From assembly GCA_945901825.1 (NCBI GenBank), contig CAMDMC010000006.1, positions 18,245-82,244 on the forward strand: DNA of 64,000 nucleotides. Direction: 5' to 3'. This DNA is from Bordetella parapertussis. Its GTDB lineage: Bacteria; Pseudomonadota; Gammaproteobacteria; Burkholderiales; Burkholderiaceae_A. Made by a program: the position numbers and the translations under genes. Below the pieces are notes generated by a model. The model was not told the origin of the DNA. It searched no databases and saw nothing but the letters and a program-made list of their open reading frames with translations. Shown here piece after piece: positions 47,782 through 58,603 of the stretch (position 1 is the first letter of the stretch; each line of letters starts with the position of its first letter).

Positions 47782-49008
47782 TCAGTCAGCCTGCTTGCGA
47801 AGAAAGGCAGGAATGTCTAGGCGGTCCATGCCGCCCTCCTCAAGCGCAAGCACGCGGGCTGCGGCCTCGCTCCTCGGAGGCTGTCGCCAGATGGCGGGGG
47901 GCTCATAGCCTGCATAGGCATTGCCAGCGGCTGACCCCTCTTGAGAACCTGGATTGGCCTCATAGTCGTTGGCATCGGCCCGAGAAACTGCCGCATCATC
48001 GGTTCCGGTTCGATAGACAGGCAGCTTAACGGGGGTCACAAGCTTAGGCCTCGGCACAAGACGGCCAAGGCCCGTGGCCACCACCGTGACGCGAAGGTTG
48101 TCGGCCATGGCCTCGTCATGCACCGTGCCAAAAATAATGGTGGCGTCCTCCGCGGCGAAATTACGGATGGTCTCCATGGCCAGCTTGGTTTCCTTAAGCT
48201 TTAACGAGGCGTTGGCCGTGATGTTTACCAGAATGCCGCGAGCACCCGACAGGTCCACGCCCTCGAGCAAGGGGCTGCGAACCGCCTGCTCAGCCGCGAT
48301 ACGCGCACGGTCGGGCCCACTGGCTGTGGCAGTGCCCATCATGGCCTTGCCCTGCTCGCCCATCACCGTCTTCACGTCTTCGAAGTCCACATTCACAAGG
48401 CCTTCGACATTAATAATCTCTGCGATGCCTGCCACGGCATTGTTAAGAACGTCGTCTGCAGCGGCAAAGGCCTCGAGCTGGGTAATGTCATCACCGAGAA
48501 CCTCTTCAAGCTTTTCATTAAGAATGACAATCAGGCAGTCCACCTTGCCCTGCAGCTCTTCAAGACCCTGCTCGGCCGCACGCATGCGCTTGCCACCTTC
48601 AAATGAGAAGGGTTTGGTGACCACCGCCACGGTCAGTGCGCCCTTGTCCTTAGCAACCTCGGCAACCACGGGCGCTGCTCCCGTGCCGGTTCCACCGCCC
48701 ATGCCTGCGGTAATGAAAACCATATGCGCGCCATCAAGGGCCTCGGCAATACGTGCCTTGTCAGACTCCGCTGCCGCGCGGCCGGCCTCAGGCTTTGCGC
48801 CAGCACCTAGGCCCGAGCTGCCAAGCTGCAAGGCCAGAGTGCCCTTTGATTTGGCAAGGCTCTGGGCATCGGTATTGGCGCAGATGAACTCCACGCCCTG
48901 CACACCCCGACGAATCATATGGGCAACGGCATTGCCGCCGGCACCGCCTACGCCGACAACCTTAATCACCGTCCCGGCTGTTTCTGTTTCAAGCATTTCA
49001 AATGACAT
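47782..49008 (-). CDS. ftsZ: Cell division GTPase FtsZ
   Basis: FtsZ forms the cytokinetic ring. The 408-residue protein has the tubulin signature GGGTGTGAAP (about residue 108), the N-terminal VVGVGGAGGNAV, and the T7-loop region NVDFEDVKTVM. A variable linker (about 320-395) precedes the C-terminal peptide LDIPAFLRKQAD that binds FtsA, ZipA and ZapD. It is 23 bp downstream of ftsA with a GGAG-type site. Confidence 0.98.
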   Translation of the reverse strand: MSFEMLETETAGTVIKVVGVGGAGGNAVAHMIRRGVQGVEFICANTDAQSLAKSKGTLALQLGSSGLGAGAKPEAGRAAAESDKARIAEALDGAHMVFITAGMGGGTGTGAAPVVAEVAKDKGALTVAVVTKPFSFEGGKRMRAAEQGLEELQGKVDCLIVILNEKLEEVLGDDITQLEAFAAADDVLNNAVAGIAEIINVEGLVNVDFEDVKTVMGEQGKAMMGTATASGPDRARIAAEQAVRSPLLEGVDLSGARGILVNITANASLKLKETKLAMETIRNFAAEDATIIFGTVHDEAMADNLRVTVVATGLGRLVPRPKLVTPVKLPVYRTGTDDAAVSRADANDYEANPGSQEGSAAGNAYAGYEPPAIWRQPPRSEAAARVLALEEGGMDRLDIPAFLRKQAD

Positions 49009-49031
49009 ACCTCTCTCCTTGGCTTCTTAAT

Positions 49032-50273
49032 TTAGAAATTCCCCACAAACCATGACTTCATGCGCTGCCAGGTGTCACGGAAACCACCCGTCTGCCTCGA
49101 CACCACGCCACCGCGTAACCACTGCCGACGTGCCTCCTCGAGCAACCCCAAGGCAGTGGCATAGCGGGGGCTGCAGACAAGGTCCGCAAGGCTTCCCGAG
49201 TACATCGGGCGGGCCACACGAACTTGTTTTAAAAAGACATCTTCACCAAGCTCGACCATTCCTGGAATCTGGGCAGTTCCGCCGGTGAGCACGATGCCCG
49301 ATGACAAGAGTTCTTCGTAGCCACTCTCGCGAATAACCTGGGCGACAAGCGAGAAGAGTTCTTCCACGCGGGGTTCAACCACCGCCGCAAGCGACTGGTG
49401 GGAGAGCTGACGGGGCGCACGATCGCCTAAGCCTGGCACTTCAAAACTTGCTGACGAATTGGCAAGGGCCTGCTTGGCCACCGCATAACGCTGCTTAATT
49501 TCCTCGGCCTCGTTGGTTGGAGTGCGCAGGGCCATGGCAATGTCATTGGTAATCTGGTCGCCTGCAATGGGAATCACAGCTGTGTGGCGAATGGCGCCAC
49601 CCGAGAAAATAGCGATGTCGGTGGTGCCACCGCCCATATCAACCAGGGCGACACCAAGCTCTTTCTCATCCTCGGTCAAGACCGCATGGCTTGAGGCCAA
49701 GGGCTGCAACATAAGCTCGCTCACCTCAAGGCCGCAGCGTCGTATGCACTTAATAATGTTCTGGGCGGCGGCAACAGCGCCAGTCACAATATGAACCCGC
49801 ACCTCAAGCCGCACACCACTCATGCCCAAAGGCTGCCGGACATCTTCCTGGCCATCAATCACAAAGTCTTGCGGAAGTACATGCAGAATCTGCTGGTCGG
49901 CAGGAATGCTGACTGCGGTTGCCGTTTCAATGACGCGATCCACGTCGGCCTGGGTGACCTCTTTTTCTTTAATGGCCACCATGCCGCTTGAGTTGAAGCT
50001 ACGAATATGACTGCCTGCAATGCCTGTCCAGACGGCATCAATTTTGCAGTCCGCCATAAGCTCGGCCTCTTCCAGGGCTTTTTGAATGGAGGCGACCGTG
50101 GCGTCAATGTTGACCACCACTCCCTTTTTTAGGCCTTCGCTTTCGCACTGACCCAGGCCAACCACCTGAATGCGATCGTCGGGTTCAATTTGCGCAACGA
50201 CAACCGCAATTTTGGAGGTGCCAATATCGAGGGCAACCAGCAGATTCTTCTGGGAGTCACGGGCCATGGCCAT
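49032..50273 (-). CDS. ftsA: Cell division protein FtsA
   Basis: FtsA is an actin-like ATPase that tethers FtsZ to the membrane. The 413-residue protein has phosphate-binding LLVALDIGTSKIAVVVAQ, the second site VALVDMGGGTTDIAIFSGG, and adenosine motif GIVLTGGTAQIPGM. The C-terminal amphipathic helix is present (TWQRMKSWFVGNF). It overlaps ftsQ by 17 bp. Confidence 0.97.
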   Translation of the reverse strand: MAMARDSQKNLLVALDIGTSKIAVVVAQIEPDDRIQVVGLGQCESEGLKKGVVVNIDATVASIQKALEEAELMADCKIDAVWTGIAGSHIRSFNSSGMVAIKEKEVTQADVDRVIETATAVSIPADQQILHVLPQDFVIDGQEDVRQPLGMSGVRLEVRVHIVTGAVAAAQNIIKCIRRCGLEVSELMLQPLASSHAVLTEDEKELGVALVDMGGGTTDIAIFSGGAIRHTAVIPIAGDQITNDIAMALRTPTNEAEEIKQRYAVAKQALANSSASFEVPGLGDRAPRQLSHQSLAAVVEPRVEELFSLVAQVIRESGYEELLSSGIVLTGGTAQIPGMVELGEDVFLKQVRVARPMYSGSLADLVCSPRYATALGLLEEARRQWLRGGVVSRQTGGFRDTWQRMKSWFVGNF

Positions 50274-51156
50274 CGGGTCCTTCTAGATGAGATGAAGAGT
50301 CAAGGGGAAGGCAGCTTCGCAACTTAAAACCCGGGCGCTTCTGGCTGCCTGCGGGCAATGCACTGGCGGGTACGGCCCGAAAGGCAAACCCGTTGGCATA
50401 GCGAAGGTCGGCAAGAGCAACCTTCTGCATGCCCGACTTGCTTTGCAGCGACGCCTCCAGGCTCTCAAGTCGCACGAGTAGGCCTTGGAGGCGCTCAAGC
50501 GGGCTGCTTGGGAGTTGATCGCGGCCAAGCTCAACCAAGAGCCCACCATCAAGAACCGCCTTCCATGAGAGTTGCTCGGTGAGCTCAAGTCGCGTTAAGA
50601 CCCGCCGATGCGGGGCAAGGGTGCCTTGCAGCGCTATGGCGCGCTCCATGACACGCCAATGACTGCCCACCGGTCCAACGAGTCGCGGCATCTGGCAGCC
50701 CAGGCGCTCTTGAACCTGATCAAGGTCAGTCTCTGCTGAAAAAAGCTCCCCATAACTGTTTATGAGCTGGCCATCGGCCCAGATCGCAGTGGGCCGGTGC
50801 TCTTCCACCCAGACCAGCAGGCGGTTGGGCCAGACACGGCGCAACGACACCTGACGCACCCAGGCATGGTCTTCGAGAACGGCACGAAGGTCGTGAAGCG
50901 GGGTGGTTAGTGCCGTTCCATGGCCTGCCTGCTCAATGGCCTGACGGATGTCGGACTTGGTTAGGTTGGCAATGGGAGGCCCAAGAGAGACCACCTGCAC
51001 AGACCTCAGGGCAAAGGCGGGCTGACCTGCCACCCAGAGCGCAACCGCTGCCAGGCCTGCCAACAGGGCAAGCCAGACAAGGCCAGTGGCAAAACGATTA
51101 ATGGCCAAAGGCGATCGCCAGAGTGTCTGGCTGGAGCGCAAGAGCAGGCCCATCAT
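50257..51156 (-). CDS. ftsQ: Cell division protein FtsQ
   Basis: FtsQ links early and late divisome parts together with FtsB and FtsL. The 299-residue protein has a short cytoplasmic tail, one transmembrane helix (LVWLALLAGLAAVALWVAG, about residues 27-45), a POTRA domain (FALRSVQVVSL...), and the beta domain with WVRQVSLRRVWPNRLLVWVEEHRPTAIW. It overlaps ddl by 4 bp and ftsA by 17 bp. Confidence 0.94.
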   Translation of the reverse strand: MMGLLLRSSQTLWRSPLAINRFATGLVWLALLAGLAAVALWVAGQPAFALRSVQVVSLGPPIANLTKSDIRQAIEQAGHGTALTTPLHDLRAVLEDHAWVRQVSLRRVWPNRLLVWVEEHRPTAIWADGQLINSYGELFSAETDLDQVQERLGCQMPRLVGPVGSHWRVMERAIALQGTLAPHRRVLTRLELTEQLSWKAVLDGGLLVELGRDQLPSSPLERLQGLLVRLESLEASLQSKSGMQKVALADLRYANGFAFRAVPASALPAGSQKRPGFKLRSCLPLDSSSHLEGPDGHGP

Positions 51157-52115
51157 GCCTGGGCCTGCCTTTCCGGTGCCGGTAAGGCGGACTGCTTGAG
51201 ACGGGCTGACTGAAGAATCGCAAGGACGAGGTCTTCGTAGCCAAGGCCAGACTCCCGCGCGGCCATGGGAACCAAGGAGTGGTCGGTCATGCCCGGACTG
51301 GTATTGAGCTCAAGAAGCTGGGGCTGGGCATTGGGCGCCTGATCGTCCCAGAGGATATCAACCCTGGCCCAGCCCTCACAGTTGAGGGCCTCAAAGGCCT
51401 TGCAGCTTAGGGCCTTCATCAGATCGGCAAGCTCGGGGGGAATCGCCGCCGGGCATTCGTAGCGTGTCGCATTGCCAAAGTACTTGTTCTGGTAGTCGTA
51501 GTTGCCCTTGGGCGCCACGATTTCAATGACATCCAATGCACGCACCGCGCCCCCGGCCTCTTGCAGCAGGCTCACCGTAAACTCCCGACCCGAAATAAAG
51601 GCCTCAACAACAACCGCGTCATCAAAATGGCGTGCCTTGGCAATGGCCTCGGCAAGCTGGTTTTCGGATTCAATTTTTGTAAAGCCAAGCGAGGAGCCCT
51701 CCCGGGAGGGCTTAACCGCCAGGGGAAGGCCCAGGGCCTTAACCAGTTCAACGGTGGAGGCGTCGTTGGCTTGCGCAAAGGCTGGCGTTGGGATGCCATG
51801 GGTCATCCAGATGCGTTTTGTGATGAGCTTATCCATAGCAAGGGCCGATGCCATAACACCCGAGCCCGTGTAGGCAATACCCAGTAGCTCCAACGCCCCC
51901 TGCACACAACCGTCTTCCCCATAGCGCCCATGCAAGGCAATAAAGACTTTCTCAACACCTTCTTTAAGGAGGTCTTGCAGCGGTCGCTCGGCTGGATCAA
52001 AACCAAAGGCATCAACCCCCCTGGCCTGCAGAGCCTGCAAAACACCTGCCCCTGAGCGCAAGGAGATGTCGCGCTCGGCCGAATGCCCACCCATAAGAAC
52101 GGCAACGCGGCTCAT
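51153..52115 (-). CDS. ddl: D-alanine--D-alanine ligase
   Basis: Ddl joins two D-alanines for the UDP-MurNAc pentapeptide. The 320-residue ATP-grasp enzyme starts [22 protein letters not shown] and contains [45 protein letters not shown] and [20 protein letters not shown]. It corresponds to the DdlB position in the dcw cluster. Overlaps of 4 bp join it to murC and ftsQ. Confidence 0.97.
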   Translation of the reverse strand: MSRVAVLMGGHSAERDISLRSGAGVLQALQARGVDAFGFDPAERPLQDLLKEGVEKVFIALHGRYGEDGCVQGALELLGIAYTGSGVMASALAMDKLITKRIWMTHGIPTPAFAQANDASTVELVKALGLPLAVKPSREGSSLGFTKIESENQLAEAIAKARHFDDAVVVEAFISGREFTVSLLQEAGGAVRALDVIEIVAPKGNYDYQNKYFGNATRYECPAAIPPELADLMKALSCKAFEALNCEGWARVDILWDDQAPNAQPQLLELNTSPGMTDHSLVPMAARESGLGYEDLVLAILQSARLKQSALPAPERQAQA

Positions 52116-53521
52116 GAGACAGCCTCGGTTGCCGATGGGCTTATGCGCTCGGCAAGCTGCGGTGCAAGTCCACCGATGGAACCCGCACCCATACAGAGCA
52201 CGAGATCGCCGGGCAGAACAAGGTCATCGAGCAGGCCGGGCAGCTCTTGAAGCTCAGCGGCGAAAACGGGCTCAATGCGGCCAAGCTGCCGTATGGCACG
52301 CGCCAGGGCGCGGCCGTCGGCCTGGGCAATGGGTGACTCGCCTGCCGCATAGACTTCAGTGAGAATAAGCCCATCGGGCTCGGTGAGCACCTTCACAAAG
52401 TCATCGAAAAGATCACGGGTGCGACTGAAGCGATGCGGCTGAAAGACAAGCAGGACCCGACGACCGGGGTAAGCCCCGCGCACGGCCTGAAGCGTGGCAC
52501 GAATTTCTGCAGGGTGATGCCCGTAGTCATCAATGAGTTCGGCAGCGCCGCGGGCAAAGGCAAGCGCGCCCCAGGACTGCAGGCGCCTGCCAACACCCCG
52601 AAACTGGGTCAGGGCCGACTGCATCGAGGCCACAGAAAGTCCAAGCTCAAGGCCAATGCCAATGGCCGCAAGGGCGTTACGGACATTGTGTTCGCCAGGC
52701 AGGTTCAGGCGGACAGGCCATGCAGGCTCATGGCCCCTTTGCACCATGAATTCCATCGATGTGCCGGACGGCCGGACCTCGGTCGCCCTTAAGTCAGCGG
52801 CCTCGGACATTCCGTAGGTGAGAACCGGTCGTGACAAAAAGGGAATGATCTCGCGAACCTGGGAGTCATCCAGGCAGACGATGGCTGTGCCATAGAAGGG
52901 CAGGCGCTGCACAAAGGTGACAAAGGCCTGCTTGAGTTTGGCCATGTCATGGTCATAGGTCTCCATGTGGTCGGCGTCAATATTGGTGATCACCGCCATC
53001 ATGGGCATGAGGTTAAGAAACGAGCCATCGGACTCGTCGGCCTCGGCCACGAAGGTATCTCCCAGGCCAAGCCTTGCATTGGCGCCTGCGCTGTTTAGCC
53101 TGCCACCAATTACAAAGGTGGGGTCTTGGCCCGCCTCAGCCAGCAGGGAGGCCACAAGGCTTGTGGTTGTAGTCTTTCCGTGCGTGCCTGCAATGGCAAT
53201 ACCCTGCTTCATCCGCATCAGTTCACCCAGCATAAGCGCGCGAGGAACAACAGGCGTCTTTAAGGCTCGCGCCGCCCGAAGCTCTGGGTTGTCGGATTTC
53301 ACAGCACTTGAAATCACCACGACATCGGCGCCCTGAATATGCTCGGCCTGATGCCCCTCGAAGATACGCGCCCCAAGGCCTTCAAGCCGACGGGTGATGC
53401 TTGAGGCATTAAGGTCGGAGCCCTGAACCTTGTAGCCCTGGTTCAGTAAAACCTCGGCAATGCCCGACATGCCCGAGCCCCCGATGCCCACAAAATGCAG
53501 GGTCTGAATCTTGTGTTTCAC
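52112..53521 (-). CDS. murC: UDP-N-acetylmuramate--L-alanine ligase
   Basis: MurC adds L-alanine to UDP-MurNAc, the first peptide step of peptidoglycan synthesis. The 469-residue protein begins [25 protein letters not shown] and has ATP site [22 protein letters not shown], and [14 protein letters not shown]. Related Mpl (13896-15323) has the same fold but acts in recycling. Overlaps are 4 bp on both sides. Confidence 0.98.
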   Translation of the reverse strand: MKHKIQTLHFVGIGGSGMSGIAEVLLNQGYKVQGSDLNASSITRRLEGLGARIFEGHQAEHIQGADVVVISSAVKSDNPELRAARALKTPVVPRALMLGELMRMKQGIAIAGTHGKTTTTSLVASLLAEAGQDPTFVIGGRLNSAGANARLGLGDTFVAEADESDGSFLNLMPMMAVITNIDADHMETYDHDMAKLKQAFVTFVQRLPFYGTAIVCLDDSQVREIIPFLSRPVLTYGMSEAADLRATEVRPSGTSMEFMVQRGHEPAWPVRLNLPGEHNVRNALAAIGIGLELGLSVASMQSALTQFRGVGRRLQSWGALAFARGAAELIDDYGHHPAEIRATLQAVRGAYPGRRVLLVFQPHRFSRTRDLFDDFVKVLTEPDGLILTEVYAAGESPIAQADGRALARAIRQLGRIEPVFAAELQELPGLLDDLVLPGDLVLCMGAGSIGGLAPQLAERISPSATEAVS

Positions 53522-54666
53522 AAGGCTGCCTTGTCTGGGCTGCCAAGCGAGGCAAGCACCTTAAGGTAGTTCTCAAGAGAGGAGGGGCCTTGAGCCAGGC
53601 CCTGCGCCTTGTCTGCCATGGCCTTAAGCCTGCTGGGGTTTAGTTGGGAGAGGCATTGGCCAAGCGTCAAGGCAAGCTCGGGGGACTGTTTCAGAAGAAG
53701 GGCAGCATTGGCCTGCACCATGGCCTGGGCATTGGCCGTCTGATGATCATCAATGGCGTTGGGAAGCGGCACAAAAACAGCTGGAAGGCCCAGGGCGGCG
53801 AGCTCCGAGACTGTGGAGGCGCCTGCCCTTGCGACCACCAGATCTGCCCAGGCATAGGCCTGGGCCATGTCATCAATAAAGGCTTGGACCTGCACCTGGC
53901 CTGCGTGCAGTCCAAGAGCCTGGTAACGCGCCTGGACCTCGGCTTGCTCAGACATGCCCGTTTGGTGCCGCACAAAAATGCCCTGCGGCCAGCTCGACTG
54001 ACTTGCCGCCACCGCCTCAGGAAGGGCCTGGTTCAATGCCCGAGCCCCAAGACTTCCACCAATAACGAGCAGACGCAGGGGCTGGCCCTCCCCCTGCGTC
54101 TGCCCCAGGGCGCGGGCCTGCATGAGGAGTTCGGGCCGCACGGGGTTGCCCACAAAGATGGCTGAGGCCGGGCTTAGGCGGGTGGGAGCAAAGCTTGTAA
54201 GAACGCGGGTTGCCAGACGGGCGAGCCAACGGTTGGCCGTCCCCATCACCGCATTCTGCTCATGAACAACGAATGCAATGCGTTGCAGCCAGGCCGCAAT
54301 GCCCACTGGGAAGGAGACGTAGCCGCCGAAGACGAGAACAAGGCTTGGCCGAAACTCGCGGACCAGACGAAGGCATTGGAGCATGGCGCCCAAGAGCCTA
54401 AAAGGAAGGCTTAACAGGGCGGAGAGGCCTCGGCCACGCACGCCCTGAAACCGCAGCTCTGTAAGACTGATTTTGTGGCTGTCACGAACCACACGGGCCT
54501 CAAGGCCACGGTTACTGCCTACCCAGTGAAGTTCTGCGCCAAACTGAGCCAGGGCCTGTGCGACGGCAAGCGCAGGGAAAATGTGTCCGCCTGTTCCCCC
54601 AGCCGCAATCAGAACGCGGCGGCCTTGCCACTGTTGCCATGAGTCTTGGGGGCTAGGAATCGTCAC
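53518..54666 (-). CDS. murG: Lipid II synthase (GlcNAc transferase) MurG
   Basis: MurG adds GlcNAc to lipid I at the inner face of the membrane. The 382-residue GT-B protein has the N-terminal loop [37 protein letters not shown], and the C-terminal nucleotide-sugar site [26 protein letters not shown]. The overlap with ftsW is 4 bp. Confidence 0.98.
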   Translation of the reverse strand: MTIPSPQDSWQQWQGRRVLIAAGGTGGHIFPALAVAQALAQFGAELHWVGSNRGLEARVVRDSHKISLTELRFQGVRGRGLSALLSLPFRLLGAMLQCLRLVREFRPSLVLVFGGYVSFPVGIAAWLQRIAFVVHEQNAVMGTANRWLARLATRVLTSFAPTRLSPASAIFVGNPVRPELLMQARALGQTQGEGQPLRLLVIGGSLGARALNQALPEAVAASQSSWPQGIFVRHQTGMSEQAEVQARYQALGLHAGQVQVQAFIDDMAQAYAWADLVVARAGASTVSELAALGLPAVFVPLPNAIDDHQTANAQAMVQANAALLLKQSPELALTLGQCLSQLNPSRLKAMADKAQGLAQGPSSLENYLKVLASLGSPDKAAL

Positions 54667-55886
54667 AGCGCCTTTTCCCTGGCCGCCTTGGCTGCAGTCC
54701 CGGAGGGCCCTAAGGGACCAATACGCCGGCCACGGGCCATGGCGCGGTTCTCTGCGTCAATGCGTGCCACCATCCCCAAGGCAAAGCAGACGACCAGCAT
54801 CGAACTTCCCCCGTAGCTAATTAAAGGCAGGGTCAGCCCCTTCGTTGGTAAGAGCCCCGTGTTCACGCCCGAATGGATAAAGGTCTGAACTCCAATCCAG
54901 ACACCGATGCCCTGGGCCACTAGGCCCGCGAATAGCCGCTCCTGAGACATCGCAAGACGGCCAACCTGAATGCAGTAACGAATGAGGTAGGCAAACCCAA
55001 GCAACAAAGCCGTGACCCCGACAAAGCCAAGCTCTTCGCCAATAACTGCGAAGATAAAGTCGGTGTGGGGTAAAGGCAGGTAGCCAAGCTTGGCCACGCC
55101 AGTGCCAAGACCTGAGCCCAGCAGACCGCCGTGACCAAATGCAATAAGGGCTCCACAGAGCTGATAGCCCGTGGCCTGGGCATGGTTTGGATCGCAAGGC
55201 GTCAGGTAAGACATGATGCGTGCGACACGAAAAGGCGTGAGGTAAATGGCAAGGGCAAAAAAGACAATTAACAGAATGACCAAAGGGATCACCACGCGCA
55301 GACTCATGCCACCCAGCAGTAAGACCGCTGCCACTGTCAGGGTGATGACCACCGTTGTTCCGAGATCGGGCTGCATCATCAGCAGGCTTGTCACAATCAC
55401 CATGAGTAGCCCAATGGGTGCAAGGCCCTTGACAAGATCCTCGCGCATGCGATCGTGGCGGCGCAGCGCATAGGCCGATGCAAAGATAATGGCCAAGAGC
55501 TTCATGAGCTCCGAGGGCTGAAAGGTCAGAGGCCCAACAGGGATCGATCGGACCGCGCCATCACGAACGAAGGACTCACCCCCGAAAAACTTCAGGCCAA
55601 GCACAACAAGCAGAAGCAAGAGGCCAAAGGTAAAGAGCAAGCCCGAATAGCGGTGCAGGTCATCGGATGAGATACGAAAGGCCAGCGCAAAGGCCAGAAG
55701 TCCAAGGACCACATGCAGGGGGTGACCCTTGAGCTGCGCCCAGACAATGGTTTCTGCATTGCTGCTTGGCAGGGGAAGATTAGCCGAGTAGACCATGACA
55801 AGGCCTGTCATCAGCATGGCAAGCACCACGCCCATGTACCGACGATCGAGCGTTAAAGGCAGTTGGTTTGTGCCTGTGGCTAGCAT
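54663..55886 (-). CDS. ftsW: Peptidoglycan glycosyltransferase FtsW
   Basis: FtsW polymerises lipid II at the septum with FtsI. The 407-residue SEDS protein has about ten hydrophobic helices, the catalytic-region segment QPSELMKLLAIIFASAYA, and PLPHTDFIFAVIGEELGF plus PLISYGGSSM near the C-terminus. It ends with a basic tail. Overlaps of 4 bp with murG and 7 bp with murD. Confidence 0.97.
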   Translation of the reverse strand: MLATGTNQLPLTLDRRYMGVVLAMLMTGLVMVYSANLPLPSSNAETIVWAQLKGHPLHVVLGLLAFALAFRISSDDLHRYSGLLFTFGLLLLLVVLGLKFFGGESFVRDGAVRSIPVGPLTFQPSELMKLLAIIFASAYALRRHDRMREDLVKGLAPIGLLMVIVTSLLMMQPDLGTTVVITLTVAAVLLLGGMSLRVVIPLVILLIVFFALAIYLTPFRVARIMSYLTPCDPNHAQATGYQLCGALIAFGHGGLLGSGLGTGVAKLGYLPLPHTDFIFAVIGEELGFVGVTALLLGFAYLIRYCIQVGRLAMSQERLFAGLVAQGIGVWIGVQTFIHSGVNTGLLPTKGLTLPLISYGGSSMLVVCFALGMVARIDAENRAMARGRRIGPLGPSGTAAKAAREKAL

Positions 55887-57430
55887 GCCTGACCCTCGCG
55901 CTCAGCAAGCCGAGTAACGGCCTGTTCAAACTTATGGCCGCGGTCGATGTAGTTATCAAACATATCGAAGCTTGCGCAGGCAGGCGATAAGAGCACCATG
56001 ACTCGGGCGCCAGTCTGCACGGAATGGTCGCGTGCCCACTGCCATGCATGGGTAACGGCCTCATCAAGGCTTTGGGCCAGTTGCACCTGAAGCCCCGCCT
56101 GCTCGCAGGCCCGAGCAATCTCGGGTCCGGCCTGACCGATCGTCACTACATGGGCACGACGCTCTGACAAAAGCCTAACCAAGCCTGAGAAATCCTGGGA
56201 CTTACCAAGCCCCCCAAGAATGACCGCAATGGGTCCTGCAGTGCCGCGAAGGGCGGCCATGGTGGCGCCCGTGTTGGTGCCCTTGCTGTCGTTAATGAAC
56301 TCAACCGCATCCATTTCGACAACCGACTGCATGCGATGGGGCTCGCCGCAATACTGGGTTAAGGCATGCAGTATGGCGGCGAGCTCAGGGCAGACCTGCA
56401 TGGCAAGGCCCAAGGCGGCCATTGCGTTAAGGCTGTTGTGTCCGCCCGTAATGCGCAGGGCCTCAATAGGTACGAGACGTTGAGGTTTAAGCTCCGGGTC
56501 TTCAGGCCAATGAGCAATCCATTCGATGCCTTGATGAAGCAGGCCAAAACCAGGACGGTGGCTTGAGGCGGGCCCAATGCCAAAGCTCACCATGGGCGGC
56601 ATTTTGGCTTTGGTCCGTAAGGCTTCAATGGCTGCAAGCAACTCCGCTTCGCCTCGGTTTACGACCATGGCACAAGGGCTTGGCTGGCCAATGCCAAAGA
56701 CACGAAGCTTGGCTGCCATGTAATCCTGCATGCTGGGATGCCAGTCAAGATGGTCTTGGCTCAGGTTTAAAACGGTCGCGACCGTGGGAGAAAACCGGTG
56801 GGCAAGCGCGAGCTGAAAACTTGACAACTCCACGACCCAGACCTGCGGCCATCGTGCCATTGCCTCACGCTCAAGCAGCCCCCTTAAAAGCGATGGGCCC
56901 TGGTTGCCCGCCTCCTGCACATCCATTCCGGCCGAACGAAGCAGGTGCGCGGTAAGCCTTGCTGTTGTGGTCTTGCCATTTGTTCCGGTCACCGCCACAA
57001 CGGGGGGGCGGCTAAGCGCAAGGGTCTTGCCCTCATCCTCGGCGCTGTCCATTCGGCCCAGGTGGCTTAAGGCCCAGTCAAAAAGGTCAAGCTCTCCCAC
57101 CACGGTAAGTCCGTTGTCTTGCGCGGCATTCAGAAGTTCAAGCAAGGGGCTCTGGCATTCAGAATGCGGGCTCAGGCCCGGCGAAAGGGCGAGCATCTGG
57201 CGATCGGTAAGAAGTGATGCAGAAAAGGGGGTGGGCACCTGCCACTGGATGCTAAGGCCCTCGGGCGTGGGCTGTTGGGCGCGGCTATCCACTACAAGAA
57301 CCTCCGCCCCGCGCCGCTGCAGCCAGTCGGCCATGGCGCAGCCCGACTCACCTGCACCCACCACAAGAACACGCAGCCCTTGCCATCCATTTTCCGGACA
57401 GGGCCACTGAACGGTCTGCATATTTTTCAT
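55880..57430 (-). CDS. murD: UDP-N-acetylmuramoyl-L-alanine--D-glutamate ligase
   Basis: MurD adds D-glutamate to UDP-MurNAc-L-Ala. At 516 residues it is longer than E. coli MurD (438), as in other Burkholderiales; the extra length is in loops such as LGRMDSAEDEGKTLALSRP. Motifs include LVVGAGESGCAMADWL, ATP site [18 protein letters not shown], and NDSKGTNTGATMAAL. The start could be ATG 57430 or 57421. Confidence 0.96.
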   Translation of the reverse strand: MKNMQTVQWPCPENGWQGLRVLVVGAGESGCAMADWLQRRGAEVLVVDSRAQQPTPEGLSIQWQVPTPFSASLLTDRQMLALSPGLSPHSECQSPLLELLNAAQDNGLTVVGELDLFDWALSHLGRMDSAEDEGKTLALSRPPVVAVTGTNGKTTTARLTAHLLRSAGMDVQEAGNQGPSLLRGLLEREAMARWPQVWVVELSSFQLALAHRFSPTVATVLNLSQDHLDWHPSMQDYMAAKLRVFGIGQPSPCAMVVNRGEAELLAAIEALRTKAKMPPMVSFGIGPASSHRPGFGLLHQGIEWIAHWPEDPELKPQRLVPIEALRITGGHNSLNAMAALGLAMQVCPELAAILHALTQYCGEPHRMQSVVEMDAVEFINDSKGTNTGATMAALRGTAGPIAVILGGLGKSQDFSGLVRLLSERRAHVVTIGQAGPEIARACEQAGLQVQLAQSLDEAVTHAWQWARDHSVQTGARVMVLLSPACASFDMFDNYIDRGHKFEQAVTRLAEREGQAC

Positions 57431-57433
57431 GGG

Positions 57434-58603
57434 CTATCGAATCTTCAGGGTGGCAAGCCCGGCAAGAACAAGCATCATGGTGATGATCCAGAAGCGCACA
57501 ACCACCTGGGTCTCTTTCCAGCCCTTTTGCTCATAGTGATGGTGCAGAGGAGCCATGAGAAAAATGCGTCGGCCTTCGCCATAGCGAAACCGGGTGTACT
57601 TAAAGTAGGCCACCTGCAACATGACCGAGAGCGTCTCGACCACAAAGACGCCTCCCATAATGAAGAGCACGATTTCCTGACGAACGACGATGGCAACGAC
57701 CCCCAGCGCGCCGCCAAGGGCAAGGGCGCCAACATCGCCCATAAAGACCTGGGCGGGGTAGGCGTTAAACCACAAGAAGGCAAGTCCGGCACCCACCAGG
57801 GCAGCACAGAAGACCGTCAGTTCGCCGGCACCAGGAATGAATGGCAGCAGAAGGTATTTTGAAAAGACTGCGTTGCCGGCCACATAGGCAAAGACACCCA
57901 AGGCACCGGCAATGAGCACAGTGGGCATGATGGCAAGACCATCCAGGCCATCGGTAAGGTTCACAGCATTGCTTGATCCCACAATAACTAGGTAGGAGAG
58001 AATGACAAAGCCCCAGAGCCCAAGAGGATAGGCCACGCTTTTGAAGAAGGGAACAATGAGGTCAGCCTGAGATGGCAGGGTGTAGAAAAGACCGTTGGAC
58101 CACCAGTGTTCAAACAGGGCCCAGGCCTCGGTGCCCGAGGAGGCCGACACGGCAAAGGCAAGGTAGAACGCCGAGACCAGGCCAATAAGCGACTGCCAGA
58201 AAAATTTGGTGCGCGCGGAAAGCCCTTTGGGGTTTCGATGAACCACCTTCTTGTAGTCATCCACCCAGCCAACCGCACCGAGCCCCAAAGTCACTAGTAA
58301 AGCAGCCCAGATAAACCTGTTCGACAGGTCGGCCCAGAGCAGTGTGGTTACGCCAATCGACAAGAGAATAAGTGACCCGCCCATGGTTGGCGTACCCGCC
58401 TTAACCAGGTGGGTCTGAGGGCCGTCCTCACGTACCGACTGACCAATTTTTAGACGAGTGAGGCTTCGAATCACCCGAGGGCCTAAAAATAGGCCGATGA
58501 AAAGCGCGGTGAGACTCGCAAGAACAGCCCGAAGAGTGATGTAGCCGAAGACTCCTAGGCCACGAACAAGTTCATCAAGCGACTGAAAAATTAGCAGGAG
58601 CAT
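57434..58603 (-). CDS. mraY: Phospho-N-acetylmuramoyl-pentapeptide-transferase
   Basis: MraY transfers phospho-MurNAc-pentapeptide to undecaprenyl phosphate to make lipid I. The 389-residue membrane enzyme has about ten helices, the MraY motifs [15 protein letters not shown] (aspartate-rich cytoplasmic loop), [13 protein letters not shown], and [15 protein letters not shown], and the closing [13 protein letters not shown]. The start overlaps the murE-murF stop by 13 bp. Confidence 0.98.
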   Translation of the reverse strand: MLLLIFQSLDELVRGLGVFGYITLRAVLASLTALFIGLFLGPRVIRSLTRLKIGQSVREDGPQTHLVKAGTPTMGGSLILLSIGVTTLLWADLSNRFIWAALLVTLGLGAVGWVDDYKKVVHRNPKGLSARTKFFWQSLIGLVSAFYLAFAVSASSGTEAWALFEHWWSNGLFYTLPSQADLIVPFFKSVAYPLGLWGFVILSYLVIVGSSNAVNLTDGLDGLAIMPTVLIAGALGVFAYVAGNAVFSKYLLLPFIPGAGELTVFCAALVGAGLAFLWFNAYPAQVFMGDVGALALGGALGVVAIVVRQEIVLFIMGGVFVVETLSVMLQVAYFKYTRFRYGEGRRIFLMAPLHHHYEQKGWKETQVVVRFWIITMMLVLAGLATLKIR